Under the pieces are notes generated by a model. The model was not told the origin of the DNA, made no database searches, and saw only the letters and a program-made list of their open reading frames with translations. From assembly GCA_001023535.1 (NCBI GenBank), contig CP011020.1, positions 4,167,734 to 4,231,733 of the forward strand: a DNA stretch of 64,000 nt. The letters run 5' to 3'. The DNA is from Pseudomonas chlororaphis (lineage in GTDB: Bacteria > Pseudomonadota > Gammaproteobacteria > Pseudomonadales > Pseudomonadaceae). Positions 7,311 through 16,328 of this stretch are shown here, in pieces; position 1 is the first letter of the stretch, and every line of letters begins with the position of its first letter. Both the position numbers and the translations under genes were made by a program.

Positions 7311-10300
7311 GTGAGTCATTTACTGGATCAACTGCGGTTCTTCAACCGCAAGCAAGGCGAGTTTTCCGAGGGGCACGGCGAGACCCGCAAGGAGTCTCGG
7401 GACTGGGAGAACGTCTACCGTTCCCGCTGGCAGTACGACAAGATCGTGCGTTCTACCCACGGGGTGAACTGCACCGGCTCGTGCTCGTGGAAAATCTACG
7501 TCAAGAACGGCCTGATTACCTGGGAAACCCAGCAGACCGACTACCCGCGCACCCGCAACGACCTGCCCAACCATGAGCCGCGCGGCTGCCCGCGTGGGGC
7601 GAGCTACAGCTGGTATATCTACAGCGCCAACCGCCTCAAGTACCCGAAGATCCGCAAGCCGTTGCTCAAGCTGTGGCGCCAGGCCCGGCAGACCCTGCCG
7701 CCGGTGGAAGCCTGGGCCAGCATCGTCGAGAACAAGGCCAAGGCCGACTCCTACAAGAGCAAGCGCGGCATGGGGGGCTTCATCCGTTCCAACTGGGAGG
7801 AAGTCAACGAGATCATCGCCGCCGCTAACGTCTACACCATCAAGCAACATGGCCCGGACCGGGTCGTGGGCTTCTCGCCGATCCCGGCGATGTCGATGGT
7901 CAGCTACGCCGCCGGCTCGCGTTACCTGTCGCTGATCGGTGGCGTGTGCCTGAGCTTCTATGACTGGTACTGCGACTTGCCGCCTGCCTCGCCGATGGTC
8001 TGGGGCGAGCAGACCGACGTGCCGGAATCGGCCGACTGGTACAACTCCAACTACATCATTGCCTGGGGCTCCAACGTCCCGCAGACCCGCACCCCCGACG
8101 CACACTTCTTTACCGAGGTGCGCTACAAGGGCACCAAGACCGTGGCGATCACCCCGGACTATTCGGAAGTCGCCAAGCTCACCGACCTGTGGCTCAACCC
8201 CAAGCAGGGCACCGACGCCGCGCTGGCCCAAGCCTTTAACCATGTGATCTTCAAAGAGTTTCACCTGGACAAGCCGAGCGCCTATTTCACCGACTACGCC
8301 AAGCGCTACACCGACTTGCCGGTGCTGGTGATGCTCAAGCCGATGCTCGGCGCCGCTCCGGGATCGGGTTACCAGCCCGATCGCTTCCTGCGCGCCAGCG
8401 ACCTGACCGACAACCTCGGCCAGGACAACAACCCCGAGTGGAAAACCATCGCCCTGGATGCGGCCGGCGAGCTGGTGTCGCCCCAAGGCGCCATCGGCTA
8501 TCGCTGGGGCGAGAAGGGCAAGTGGAACATCCTGCCGCGCGAAGGCGGCCAAGGGCGTGAGATCGACCTCAAGTTGAGCCTGATCGGCGGCGACGTCGCC
8601 GAAGTGGCGTTCCCGTACTTTGCCGGTGAAACCCAGGAGCACTTCCAGCACGTGGCCGGTGACGCGGTGCAGTTCCGCCGGGTGCCGGTGCACAGCGTGG
8701 TGCTGGCCGACGGCAGTGTGGCGAAAGTGGCCACCGTGTTCGACCTGTCGGCGGCCAACCTGGCCATCGACCGTGGCCTGGGCGGCGCCAACGTTGCCAA
8801 GGACTACGACGACGCCTCGGTGCCCGGCACCCCGGCCTGGCAGGAGCAGATTACTGGCGTGAGCCGCGAGAAGGCGATCCAGATCGCCCGCGAGTTCGCC
8901 GACAACGCCGACAAGACCCGTGGACGCTCGATGATCATCGTCGGGGCGGCGATGAACCACTGGTACCACATGGACATGAACTACCGCGGGCTGATCAACA
9001 TGCTCATGCTCTGCGGTTGCATCGGCCAGACCGGCGGTGGCTGGGCCCACTACGTTGGCCAGGAAAAACTCCGTCCGCAGTGCGGCTGGCTGCCCCTGGC
9101 CTTCGGCCTGGACTGGAACCGTCCTTCGCGGCAGATGAACGGCACCAGCTTCTTCTACGGCCACAGCTCCCAATGGCGCCACGAGAAAATGAGCATGCAC
9201 GATGTGCTCTCGCCATTGGCCGACAAGTCGCAGTTCCCCGAACACGCCCTGGACTACAACATCCGCGCCGAACGGGCCGGGTGGCTGCCCAGCGCGCCAC
9301 AACTCAACACCAACCCGCTGCACATCTGCCGCGATGCCGCGGCCGCGGGCCTGGAACCCAAGGACTACGTGGTCAAGTCCTGGCAGGACGGTTCGCTGCG
9401 CTTTGCCTGCGAGCAACCCGACAACCCGGTGAACTTCCCGCGCAACATGTTCATCTGGCGCTCCAACCTGCTGGGCTCCTCGGGCAAGGGCCATGAGTAC
9501 ATGCTCAAGTACCTGCTGGGTACCAAGAACGGCGTGATGAACGAAGACATCGGCCAAGTCGGTGACTGCAAGCCGACCGAGGCCGAATGGGTCGACGAAG
9601 GCGCCATCGGCAAGCTCGACCTGGTGACCACCCTGGACTTCCGCATGTCCTCGACCTGCGTGTATTCGGACATCGTCTTGCCGACCGCCACCTGGTACGA
9701 AAAAGACGACATGAACACCTCCGACATGCACCCGTTCATCCACCCACTGTCGGCGGCCATCGATCCTGCGTGGGAATCGCGTTCGGACTGGGAGATCTAC
9801 AAGGGCATCGCCAAGGCGTTCTCGGCCATGGCGGTCGGCCACCTGGGCGTGGAAAAAGACCTGGTCACCGTACCGCTGATGCACGACAGCGTCGGCGAAC
9901 TGGCCCAGCCGTTTGGCGGCACCGACTGGAAAACCGCCGGCGAGGCGCCACAACCGGGCAAGAACGCACCGAACCTGCAAGTGGTGGAGCGCGACTACCC
10001 CAACATCTACAAGCAGTTCACTTCCCTGGGCCCGATGCTCGAGAAGCTCGGCAACGGCGGCAAGGGCATCAACTGGAACACCGAGGCCGAGGTGAAATTC
10101 CTTGGCGAACTGAACCACCACGAGGTCGAAGCTGGCATCAGCCAGGGCCGGCCAAAAATCGACAGCGCGATTGACGCCGCCGAAGTGATCCTGTCCCTGG
10201 CCCCGGAAACCAACGGCCACGTGGCGGTCAAGGCCTGGGCGGCCTTGTCGGAGTTCACCGGCATCGACCACAGCCACCTGGCCGTGCCCAAGGAACACGA

Positions 10301-11078
10301 GGCCATTCGCTTCCGTGACATCCAGGCCCAGCCGCGCAAGATCATTTCAAGCCCGACCTGGTCCGGCCTGGAAGACGATCACGTCAGCTACAACGCCGGC
10401 TACACCAACGTCCATGAGTCGATCCCATGGCGCACCATCACCGGCCGCCAGCAGTTCTACCAGGATCACCCTTGGATGCAGGCGTTCGGCGAGCAACTGA
10501 TGAGCTACCGGCCACCGGTCAACACCCGCACCATCGACGTGGTCAAGGGCAAGCGCAGCAACGGCGAGACCGAGATCGTCCTGAACTGGATCACCCCGCA
10601 CCAGAAATGGGGCATCCACAGCACCTACACCGACAACCTGCTGATGCTCACCTTGAGCCGTGGCGGCCCGATCATCTGGCTCTCCGAGATCGACGCCCGG
10701 CGCGCCGGCATCGAGGACAACGACTGGGTCGAGTGCTTCAACGCCAACGGCGCGCTGACCGCCCGCGCGGTGGTCAGCCAGCGGGTCAAGGAGGGCATGG
10801 TGATGATGTACCACGCCCAGGAACGGATCGTGAACGTGCCCGGCTCGGAAACCACCAAGACCCGCGGCGGCCACCACAACTCGGTGACCCGCGTGGTGCT
10901 CAAGCCCACCCACATGATCGGTGGCTACGCCCAGCAGGCCTACGGCTTCAACTATTACGGCACGGTCGGTTGCAACCGCGATGAATTCGTCGTGGTGCGC
11001 AAGATGGCCAAGGTCGACTGGCTCGACGGTTCCAGCGGCGATGACCTGCCGCGTCCCCTGCCGACTGAGCTGGATTGA
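7311..11078 (+). CDS. narG: Respiratory nitrate reductase alpha subunit NarG
   Basis: 1255 residues from a GTG start at 7311 behind GAGAGGAAAG; the frame is open to 7263 but that extension has no family match. This is the bis-MGD molybdenum catalytic subunit reducing nitrate to nitrite on the cytoplasmic side of the membrane. The FS0 [4Fe-4S] ligands are visible as His50, Cys54, Cys58 and Cys93, one residue off E. coli numbering. The Asp Mo-ligand region YCDLPPASPMVWGEQTDVPE is present. Length agrees with E. coli NarG (1247). It is followed 10 nt later by narH. Confidence 0.98.
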   Translation: MSHLLDQLRFFNRKQGEFSEGHGETRKESRDWENVYRSRWQYDKIVRSTHGVNCTGSCSWKIYVKNGLITWETQQTDYPRTRNDLPNHEPRGCPRGASYSWYIYSANRLKYPKIRKPLLKLWRQARQTLPPVEAWASIVENKAKADSYKSKRGMGGFIRSNWEEVNEIIAAANVYTIKQHGPDRVVGFSPIPAMSMVSYAAGSRYLSLIGGVCLSFYDWYCDLPPASPMVWGEQTDVPESADWYNSNYIIAWGSNVPQTRTPDAHFFTEVRYKGTKTVAITPDYSEVAKLTDLWLNPKQGTDAALAQAFNHVIFKEFHLDKPSAYFTDYAKRYTDLPVLVMLKPMLGAAPGSGYQPDRFLRASDLTDNLGQDNNPEWKTIALDAAGELVSPQGAIGYRWGEKGKWNILPREGGQGREIDLKLSLIGGDVAEVAFPYFAGETQEHFQHVAGDAVQFRRVPVHSVVLADGSVAKVATVFDLSAANLAIDRGLGGANVAKDYDDASVPGTPAWQEQITGVSREKAIQIAREFADNADKTRGRSMIIVGAAMNHWYHMDMNYRGLINMLMLCGCIGQTGGGWAHYVGQEKLRPQCGWLPLAFGLDWNRPSRQMNGTSFFYGHSSQWRHEKMSMHDVLSPLADKSQFPEHALDYNIRAERAGWLPSAPQLNTNPLHICRDAAAAGLEPKDYVVKSWQDGSLRFACEQPDNPVNFPRNMFIWRSNLLGSSGKGHEYMLKYLLGTKNGVMNEDIGQVGDCKPTEAEWVDEGAIGKLDLVTTLDFRMSSTCVYSDIVLPTATWYEKDDMNTSDMHPFIHPLSAAIDPAWESRSDWEIYKGIAKAFSAMAVGHLGVEKDLVTVPLMHDSVGELAQPFGGTDWKTAGEAPQPGKNAPNLQVVERDYPNIYKQFTSLGPMLEKLGNGGKGINWNTEAEVKFLGELNHHEVEAGISQGRPKIDSAIDAAEVILSLAPETNGHVAVKAWAALSEFTGIDHSHLAVPKEHEAIRFRDIQAQPRKIISSPTWSGLEDDHVSYNAGYTNVHESIPWRTITGRQQFYQDHPWMQAFGEQLMSYRPPVNTRTIDVVKGKRSNGETEIVLNWITPHQKWGIHSTYTDNLLMLTLSRGGPIIWLSEIDARRAGIEDNDWVECFNANGALTARAVVSQRVKEGMVMMYHAQERIVNVPGSETTKTRGGHHNSVTRVVLKPTHMIGGYAQQAYGFNYYGTVGCNRDEFVVVRKMAKVDWLDGSSGDDLPRPLPTELD

Positions 11079-11088
11079 GGAGATTGAG

Positions 11089-12627
11089 ATGAAAATTCGT
11101 TCACAGATCGGCATGGTCCTGAACCTGGACAAGTGCATCGGTTGCCACACCTGTTCGATCACCTGCAAGAACGTCTGGACCAGCCGCGAAGGCATGGAAT
11201 ACGCCTGGTTCAACAACGTCGAGACCAAACCCGGGATCGGCTACCCCAAGGAATGGGAAAACCAGGACAAGTGGAAGGGCGGCTGGATCCGTAACGCCGA
11301 CGGCTCGATCAACCCACGCATCGGCGGCAAGTTCCGCGTGTTGGCGAACATCTTCGCCAACCCGGACCTGCCGAGCCTGGACGACTACTACGAACCGTTC
11401 GACTTCGACTACCAGCACCTGCACACCGCTCCGCTGGGCGAGCACCAGCCTGTTGCGCGGCCGCGTTCGGTGGTGTCCGGCAAACGCATGGAGAAGATCG
11501 AGTGGGGCCCGAACTGGGAGGAAATCCTCGGTACCGAATTCGCCAAGCGGCGCAAGGACAAGAACTTCGACAAGATCCAGGCGGACATCTACGGCGAGTA
11601 CGAAAACACCTTCATGATGTACCTGCCGCGCCTGTGCGAGCACTGCCTGAACCCGGCGTGCGCGGCGTCCTGCCCGAGCGGGGCGATCTACAAGCGCGAG
11701 GAGGACGGCATCGTCCTGATCGACCAGGAGAAATGCCGCGGCTGGCGCATGTGCATCAGCGGCTGCCCGTACAAGAAGATTTACTTCAACTGGAAGAGCG
11801 GTAAGTCGGAAAAATGCATTTTCTGCTACCCGCGTATCGAAGCCGGCATGCCGACTGTCTGCGCTGAAACCTGCGTGGGTCGGATCCGCTACCTGGGCGT
11901 GCTGCTGTATGACGCCGACCGCATCAGCGAAGTGGCCAGCACCGCCAACGAGCAGGACCTGTACGAGAAACAGCTGGAAATTTTCCTCGACCCGAACGAC
12001 CCGGCGGTGATCCGCCAGGCCCTGGCCGATGGCGTGCCACAGTCGGTGATCGACTCGGCGCAACGTTCGCCGGTGTACAAGATGGCCGTGGACTGGAAAC
12101 TCGCGCTGCCGTTGCACCCTGAATACCGCACCCTGCCAATGGTCTGGTACGTGCCGCCGCTGTCGCCGATCCAGAACGCCGCCGCGGCGGGTACCGTCGG
12201 CATGAACGGGGTGATCCCGGACGTCGACAGCCTGCGCATCCCGCTGCGTTACCTGGCCAACCTGCTGACCGCTGGCGATGAGAAGCCGGTCAAGCTGGCC
12301 CTCAAGCGTCTGTTGGCGATGCGTGCCTACAAGCGTTCCGAGCAGGTGGACGGCGTGAAAGACCTGAAAGTGCTGGCCGATGTCGATTTGAGCGTGAACC
12401 AGGTGGAAGAGATGTACCGCTACCTGGCGATTGCCAACTACGAGGACCGTTTCGTCGTGCCAAGTGCCCACCGTGAAGACGCGATGAGCGACGCGTTCGC
12501 CGAACGCTCCGGTTGCGGTTTCAGTTTCGGCAGCGGTTGCAGCGGCAGTTCCGACACCAACATGTTCGGCGGCAAGAAGGCCAACCGTCGCGACGTGATC
12601 AAGACCGTGCAGTTGTGGGAGGACTGA
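11089..12627 (+). CDS. narH: Nitrate reductase beta subunit NarH
   Basis: 512 residues. The start is the ATG behind GAGGAGATTGAG, 10 nt after narG; the open frame extends upstream only inside narG. Four cysteine clusters pass electrons from NarI haems to NarG. The first is C16-x2-C19-x2-C22-x3-C26; another holds CEHCLNPACAASCP; another has CRGWRMC, where Trp replaces a Cys as expected for the [3Fe-4S] centre FS4; the last has CIFCYPR. The C-terminal tail is rich in Gly, Ser and Cys (GCGFSFGSGCSGSSD). Confidence 0.97.
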   Translation: MKIRSQIGMVLNLDKCIGCHTCSITCKNVWTSREGMEYAWFNNVETKPGIGYPKEWENQDKWKGGWIRNADGSINPRIGGKFRVLANIFANPDLPSLDDYYEPFDFDYQHLHTAPLGEHQPVARPRSVVSGKRMEKIEWGPNWEEILGTEFAKRRKDKNFDKIQADIYGEYENTFMMYLPRLCEHCLNPACAASCPSGAIYKREEDGIVLIDQEKCRGWRMCISGCPYKKIYFNWKSGKSEKCIFCYPRIEAGMPTVCAETCVGRIRYLGVLLYDADRISEVASTANEQDLYEKQLEIFLDPNDPAVIRQALADGVPQSVIDSAQRSPVYKMAVDWKLALPLHPEYRTLPMVWYVPPLSPIQNAAAAGTVGMNGVIPDVDSLRIPLRYLANLLTAGDEKPVKLALKRLLAMRAYKRSEQVDGVKDLKVLADVDLSVNQVEEMYRYLAIANYEDRFVVPSAHREDAMSDAFAERSGCGFSFGSGCSGSSDTNMFGGKKANRRDVIKTVQLWED

Positions 12628-12629
12628 CC

Positions 12630-13385
12630 ATGCGCATTCTCAAGGTGATTTCGTTGTTGCTCGACTACCCGACCGAGACCCTGGTGGCCGGTCGCGACGA
12701 GCTGGAGGAGGCGATCCTCCAGGCGCGGGAAATCAGTCCCAACCAGCGCGCCGGTCTGTTCGAGCTGCTGGAAGTGATCTGCGCCAAGGACCTGATGGAC
12801 GGCCAGGAGCACTACGGCGCGCTGTTCGGCCGCGGTCGGTCGCTGTCGTTGCTGCTGTTCGAGCATGTCCATGGCGAGTCCCGTGACCGGGGCCAGGCCA
12901 TGGTGGACATGATGGCCCAGTACGAAGAGGCCGGTTTCGCCATCGGCGTCAAGGAGCTGCCGGATTACATCCCGCTGTACCTGGAATACCTCTCCACCCG
13001 CGAGGACCTCGAGGCCCGCGAGGGGCTGGCCGATGTCGCGCACTTGCTGGCCTTGCTCGCGGCGCGCCTGGAGGAGCGTGAAAGCGCCTATGCCAGTTGC
13101 TTCCGGGCCTTGTTGCAAATCGCCGGGGCCGAGCCCCAGGGCGCGGTGGCCGAACTGCGTGAGCAGGTCAAGGCCGAGCCGAGGGATGACTCCCTCGAAG
13201 CCCTGGACCGGATCTGGGAGGAAGAGGCGGTGGACTTCCTGAAGGCCGAGCAGCAGGACCGTTGCGGTTCGCTGCCCAGCGCGCCGGGCAAGGCCAGGGA
13301 AGAAAGTGCGGTGCCGTTGCACTGGGTGGATTTTCAGCATGAAGGGCAGGCCGTTGCGCCGGCCGGGGAGGTGGGCAATGTCTAA
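12630..13385 (+). CDS. narJ: NarJ nitrate reductase assembly chaperone
   Basis: 251 residues of the TorD/NarJ helical chaperone family (MRILKVISLLLDYPTETL at the start; YIPLYLEYLS in the middle). NarJ binds apo-NarG and allows molybdenum-cofactor and FS0 insertion before membrane docking; it is not part of the final enzyme. The ATG at 12630 follows the narH stop by 2 nt, and the longer frame from 12513 overlaps narH. The C-terminus overlaps the narI start by 8 nt. Confidence 0.93.
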   Translation: MRILKVISLLLDYPTETLVAGRDELEEAILQAREISPNQRAGLFELLEVICAKDLMDGQEHYGALFGRGRSLSLLLFEHVHGESRDRGQAMVDMMAQYEEAGFAIGVKELPDYIPLYLEYLSTREDLEAREGLADVAHLLALLAARLEERESAYASCFRALLQIAGAEPQGAVAELREQVKAEPRDDSLEALDRIWEEEAVDFLKAEQQDRCGSLPSAPGKAREESAVPLHWVDFQHEGQAVAPAGEVGNV

Positions 13386-14058
13386 ATGGGATCTGTTGTT
13401 GTTCGGGGTCTATCCGTATGTCGCCTTGGCGATCTGCCTGATCGGTAGCTGGGCACGGTTCGACCTGTCCCAGTACACCTGGAAGGCCGGTTCCAGCCAG
13501 ATGCTGAACAAGAGCGGCATGCGCGTGGCCAGCAACCTGTTCCACGTCGGCGTGCTGTTCGTGCTGGCCGGGCATTTCGTCGGCCTGCTGACGCCGGCGG
13601 CGATCTACCACCATGTGCTGAGCACCGAGCACAAGCAGTTGCTGGCGATGGTTTCCGGTGGCTTCTTCGGCGTGCTGGGCCTGATCGGCTTGCTGATGCT
13701 GCTCAACCGCCGCCTGACCGATCCACGGGTGCGTGCCACGTCCAACACCTCGGACATCCTGGTGTTGGTGGTACTGCTGGTGCAACTGGTGCTGGGCCTG
13801 TTGACCATCGTCGCTTCCACCGGCCACATGGACGGTTCGGTAATGGTGATGCTGGCGGACTGGGCACAGAACACCGTGCTGTTGCGTCCGGTGGAAGCCG
13901 CGACCTCCATCGCGCCGGTGAGCCTGGTCTACAAGCTCCATGTGGTGCTGGGCCTGACCCTGTTCGTGCTGTTCCCGTTCACCCGTCTGGTGCACATCAT
14001 CAGTGCGCCGGTCTGGTACCTGGGACGTCGTTATCAAATCGTTCGGCAGAAGTTCTGA
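13378..14058 (+). CDS. narI: Nitrate reductase gamma subunit NarI (cytochrome b)
   Basis: 226 residues, with five predicted membrane helices and paired haem-ligand histidines near NLFHVGVLFVLAGHFVG (about 53-69) and in the last helices (YKLHVVLG, FTRLVHIIS). NarI oxidises quinol at the periplasmic side and anchors NarGH. The start at 13378 lies within the end of narJ. Length matches the family. Confidence 0.95.
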   Translation: MSKWDLLLFGVYPYVALAICLIGSWARFDLSQYTWKAGSSQMLNKSGMRVASNLFHVGVLFVLAGHFVGLLTPAAIYHHVLSTEHKQLLAMVSGGFFGVLGLIGLLMLLNRRLTDPRVRATSNTSDILVLVVLLVQLVLGLLTIVASTGHMDGSVMVMLADWAQNTVLLRPVEAATSIAPVSLVYKLHVVLGLTLFVLFPFTRLVHIISAPVWYLGRRYQIVRQKF

Positions 14059-14068
14059 GGAGGCGATC

Positions 14069-15031
14069 ATGGCCAGTGGATGCGGATGTGGTGGCGGTAA
14101 CGGCGGCAGCGGCGGCTGCGGCTCTTCGGCAAAGGCCGCGCCGATGACGGCCTCGGTGGCCGAGGTCGAACCGGTGCAGTACGCACCGGCCCAGGCGGCG
14201 CCGGTGGCGGTGGACGAGGCCCCGGCCGAGTTGATCGCCAGCAGTGAACAGGAATGGCCGATCATCAGCGTCAACGGGGTTTCGATCACCCCGCAGACGA
14301 TGGCCCAGGAGCTGCAGTATCACCCGGCGGGAAGCCGCGAAGAGGCGCTCTACCAGGCGGCGCGGGCCTTGGTGATCCGCGAGTTGCTGCAGCAGCGCAT
14401 CGCCGAGCTGGGCCTGTCCCTGCAGGTTGGTGCCGGTGAAAACGAAGAGGAAGCGGCGACGCGGCTGTTGCTCGAACAGGAGGTGCAGGTGCCGCATTGT
14501 GACGAGGCCACCTGCCTGCGCTATTACGACAGCAATCGGGCGCGCTTTCACAGCGCCCCGTTGCTGGCGGTGCGGCACATCCTGCTCGAATGCGCGCCGG
14601 ACGATGCCGAGGCTCGCAGCCTCGCCCACGTCCAGGCCGAGCTGCTGCTGGAACGCTTGGATCAGTTCCCAGGCAGCTTTGCCGAGCTGGCCCAGAAGTA
14701 CTCGGCCTGTCCGTCCAAGGAGCAGGGCGGGTCGCTGGGGCAGATCAGCAAGGGCCAGACGGTGCCTGAGCTGGAGCGCCAGCTGTTTGCCTTGCCGGCG
14801 GGGCTGTGTAGCAAGCCGCTGGAAAGTCGCTATGGCTGGCACGTGATCAGTGTCGACCAACGCATCGACGGCCAGCCGCTGCCCTACGAGGCGGTGGCGA
14901 CGGCGATCCGTACCCAGTTGCAGCAAGGCGTCTGGCAAAAAGCGCTGGTGCAATACCTGCAGACCCTGATCGGTGCGGCGGACATCCGCGGTATTCGTCT
15001 GCAGGGTGCCGATTCGCCGCTGGTGCAGTAG
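14069..15031 (+). CDS. Parvulin-type peptidyl-prolyl isomerase in nar operon
   Basis: 320 residues. The C-terminal half is a PpiC/parvulin domain (VRHILLEC at about 168, FAELAQKYSACPS, GGSLGQISKGQTVPELE, YGWHVISVD), preceded by a SurA/NifM-like helical region. The N-terminus is unusual: MASGCGCGGGNGGSGGCGSS, Gly/Cys-rich with no signal peptide, so the protein should be cytoplasmic. It starts 10 nt after narI behind GAGGAGG. P. aeruginosa has an equivalent gene in the same place (PA3871). A role in folding or cofactor loading of NarG or NarH is plausible, by analogy with NifM acting on nitrogenase Fe protein, but unproven. Confidence 0.9.
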   Translation: MASGCGCGGGNGGSGGCGSSAKAAPMTASVAEVEPVQYAPAQAAPVAVDEAPAELIASSEQEWPIISVNGVSITPQTMAQELQYHPAGSREEALYQAARALVIRELLQQRIAELGLSLQVGAGENEEEAATRLLLEQEVQVPHCDEATCLRYYDSNRARFHSAPLLAVRHILLECAPDDAEARSLAHVQAELLLERLDQFPGSFAELAQKYSACPSKEQGGSLGQISKGQTVPELERQLFALPAGLCSKPLESRYGWHVISVDQRIDGQPLPYEAVATAIRTQLQQGVWQKALVQYLQTLIGAADIRGIRLQGADSPLVQ

Positions 15032-15055
15032 CACCGGGTCAACCAGGGGATAACC

Positions 15056-16048
15056 ATGAACGCCGTGTTGCAGGACGGGTTTGGACGCCAGATCGATTAT
15101 CTGCGGATGTCGGTGACCGATCGTTGTGATTTTCGCTGTGTGTATTGCATGGCGAAAAACATGACGTTCCTGCCCCGTCAGCAGGTGTTGACCCTGGAGG
15201 AGTTGCAGCGCTTGGCGCGGCTGTTCGTGGGGCTGGGGGTGAAGAAGATTCGCCTGACTGGTGGCGAGCCGCTGATCCGTCCGGGCATCGTCGGGCTGTG
15301 CCGCGATATCGCGGCCTTGCCCGGCCTGCGTGAGCTGGTGATGACCAGCAACGGCTCGCAGCTGGGGCGACTGGCCCGGCCGTTGGTCGATGCTGGCGTC
15401 AAGCGCATGAATATCAGCCTCGACAGCCTGGACGGGGAGCGGTTTCGGGCGATCACCCGCAACGGCAACCTCGACCAGGTGCTGGCCGGGATTGAAGCGG
15501 CGAAATCGGCGGGTTTCGAGCGGGTCAAGCTCAACTGCGTGGTGATGAAGGGGCGCAATTTCGACGAGGTGCCTGCGTTGGTGCACTACGCCATCGACCA
15601 ACGCATCGACATCAGCTTCATCGAGGAAATGCCGTTGGGGGAGGTGGGGCGTTCCCGGGGCGAGTCGTTCTGTTCCAGCGACGAGGTGCGGGCCGCGATC
15701 GCCAGCCGGCATCGCTTGCTCGACAGCGCCGAAAGCAGCGGCGGGCCGGCGCGTTATGTGCGCCTGGAGCGGCATCCGGACACCCGGATCGGCTTCATCT
15801 CGCCAAACACCCATAACTTCTGCGCCAGTTGCAACCGCGTGCGCCTGACGGTCGAAGGGCGCTTGCTGCTGTGCCTGGGGCAGGAGGACTCCCTTGACCT
15901 GCGCGGCCTGCTACGACGCTATCCGCTGCAAGACCTGCCATTGATCCAGGCGGTGCAACAGGCCTTGCGCGGCAAACCCCAGCGCCACGACTTCAACCCC
16001 GGTGGCGAGGTGCAGGTCGTGCGGTTCATGAACATGAGTGGGGGGTGA
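15056..16048 (+). CDS. moaA: MoaA, GTP 3',8-cyclase
   Basis: 330 residues. The radical-SAM cluster is C24-x3-C28-x2-C31 ([11 protein letters not shown]); the C-terminal second cluster has [10 protein letters not shown] and LLLCLG; the chain ends in the Gly-Gly needed for activity (NMSGG). MoaA performs the first step of molybdopterin synthesis, converting GTP to 3',8-cyclo-GTP. Its place at the end of the nar operon, 24 nt after the isomerase gene, gives cofactor supply matched to NarG. Pseudomonads usually carry another moaA copy elsewhere. Confidence 0.95.
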   Translation: MNAVLQDGFGRQIDYLRMSVTDRCDFRCVYCMAKNMTFLPRQQVLTLEELQRLARLFVGLGVKKIRLTGGEPLIRPGIVGLCRDIAALPGLRELVMTSNGSQLGRLARPLVDAGVKRMNISLDSLDGERFRAITRNGNLDQVLAGIEAAKSAGFERVKLNCVVMKGRNFDEVPALVHYAIDQRIDISFIEEMPLGEVGRSRGESFCSSDEVRAAIASRHRLLDSAESSGGPARYVRLERHPDTRIGFISPNTHNFCASCNRVRLTVEGRLLLCLGQEDSLDLRGLLRRYPLQDLPLIQAVQQALRGKPQRHDFNPGGEVQVVRFMNMSGG

Positions 16049-16072
16049 GGATACTCGTCGCTTATGCCATCG

Positions 16073-16147
16073 CCTTCGCGGGCGAGCCCGCTCCCACAGG
16101 AACTTCACTGAAGATCCCGTGTGGGAGCGGGCTTGCCCGCGAAGGGG
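16073..16147. repeat. Inverted pair of REP elements after moaA
   Basis: 16073-16100 (core CGCGGGCGAGCCCGCTCCCAC) and 16120-16147 (the reverse complement type, GTGGGAGCGGGCTTGCCCGC) face each other directly downstream of moaA. They would form a large hairpin at the end of the nar transcript. Confidence 0.85.
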
Positions 16148-16228
16148 CCGGTACATCCACTGCCTCGCACACTGATTCACCCTCATCGCAAGGCCCCGAA
16201 AATTGTTCTTCAGGCCTTCTCCCGATTC

Positions 16229-16270
16229 TTGACATCAATCAATTGCAAACCCACCTTTCACCCGTACCCT
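16229..16270 (+). promoter_or_regulatory. ANR/FNR-dependent nrdD promoter
   Basis: The box TTGACATCAATCAA (16229-16242) is followed, after 22 nt, by TACCCT (16265-16270) as -10. This is the same geometry as the narK1 promoter. Transcription should start near 16277, about 52 nt before the nrdD ATG. Confidence 0.85.
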
Positions 16271-16328
16271 TCACTGCATATTGTGTTTTATGAATTAAAA
16301 AAGCCTATATGTAGTGTCTGGAGCCCAA

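Noticed and set aside
7320..10298. 992-codon open frame opposite narG
   Set aside because: Antisense shadow of high-GC narG; low-complexity Val/Gly/His/Asp composition, no ribosome site and no family features. The same applies to the long minus or plus shadows at 2324-4285, 5712-7319, 14000-15814, 16347-18521 and 44063-45946.
11740..11761. Trp in place of a cluster cysteine in NarH (CRGWRMC) as a damaging mutation
   Set aside because: This Trp is the normal feature of the [3Fe-4S] centre in NarH proteins.
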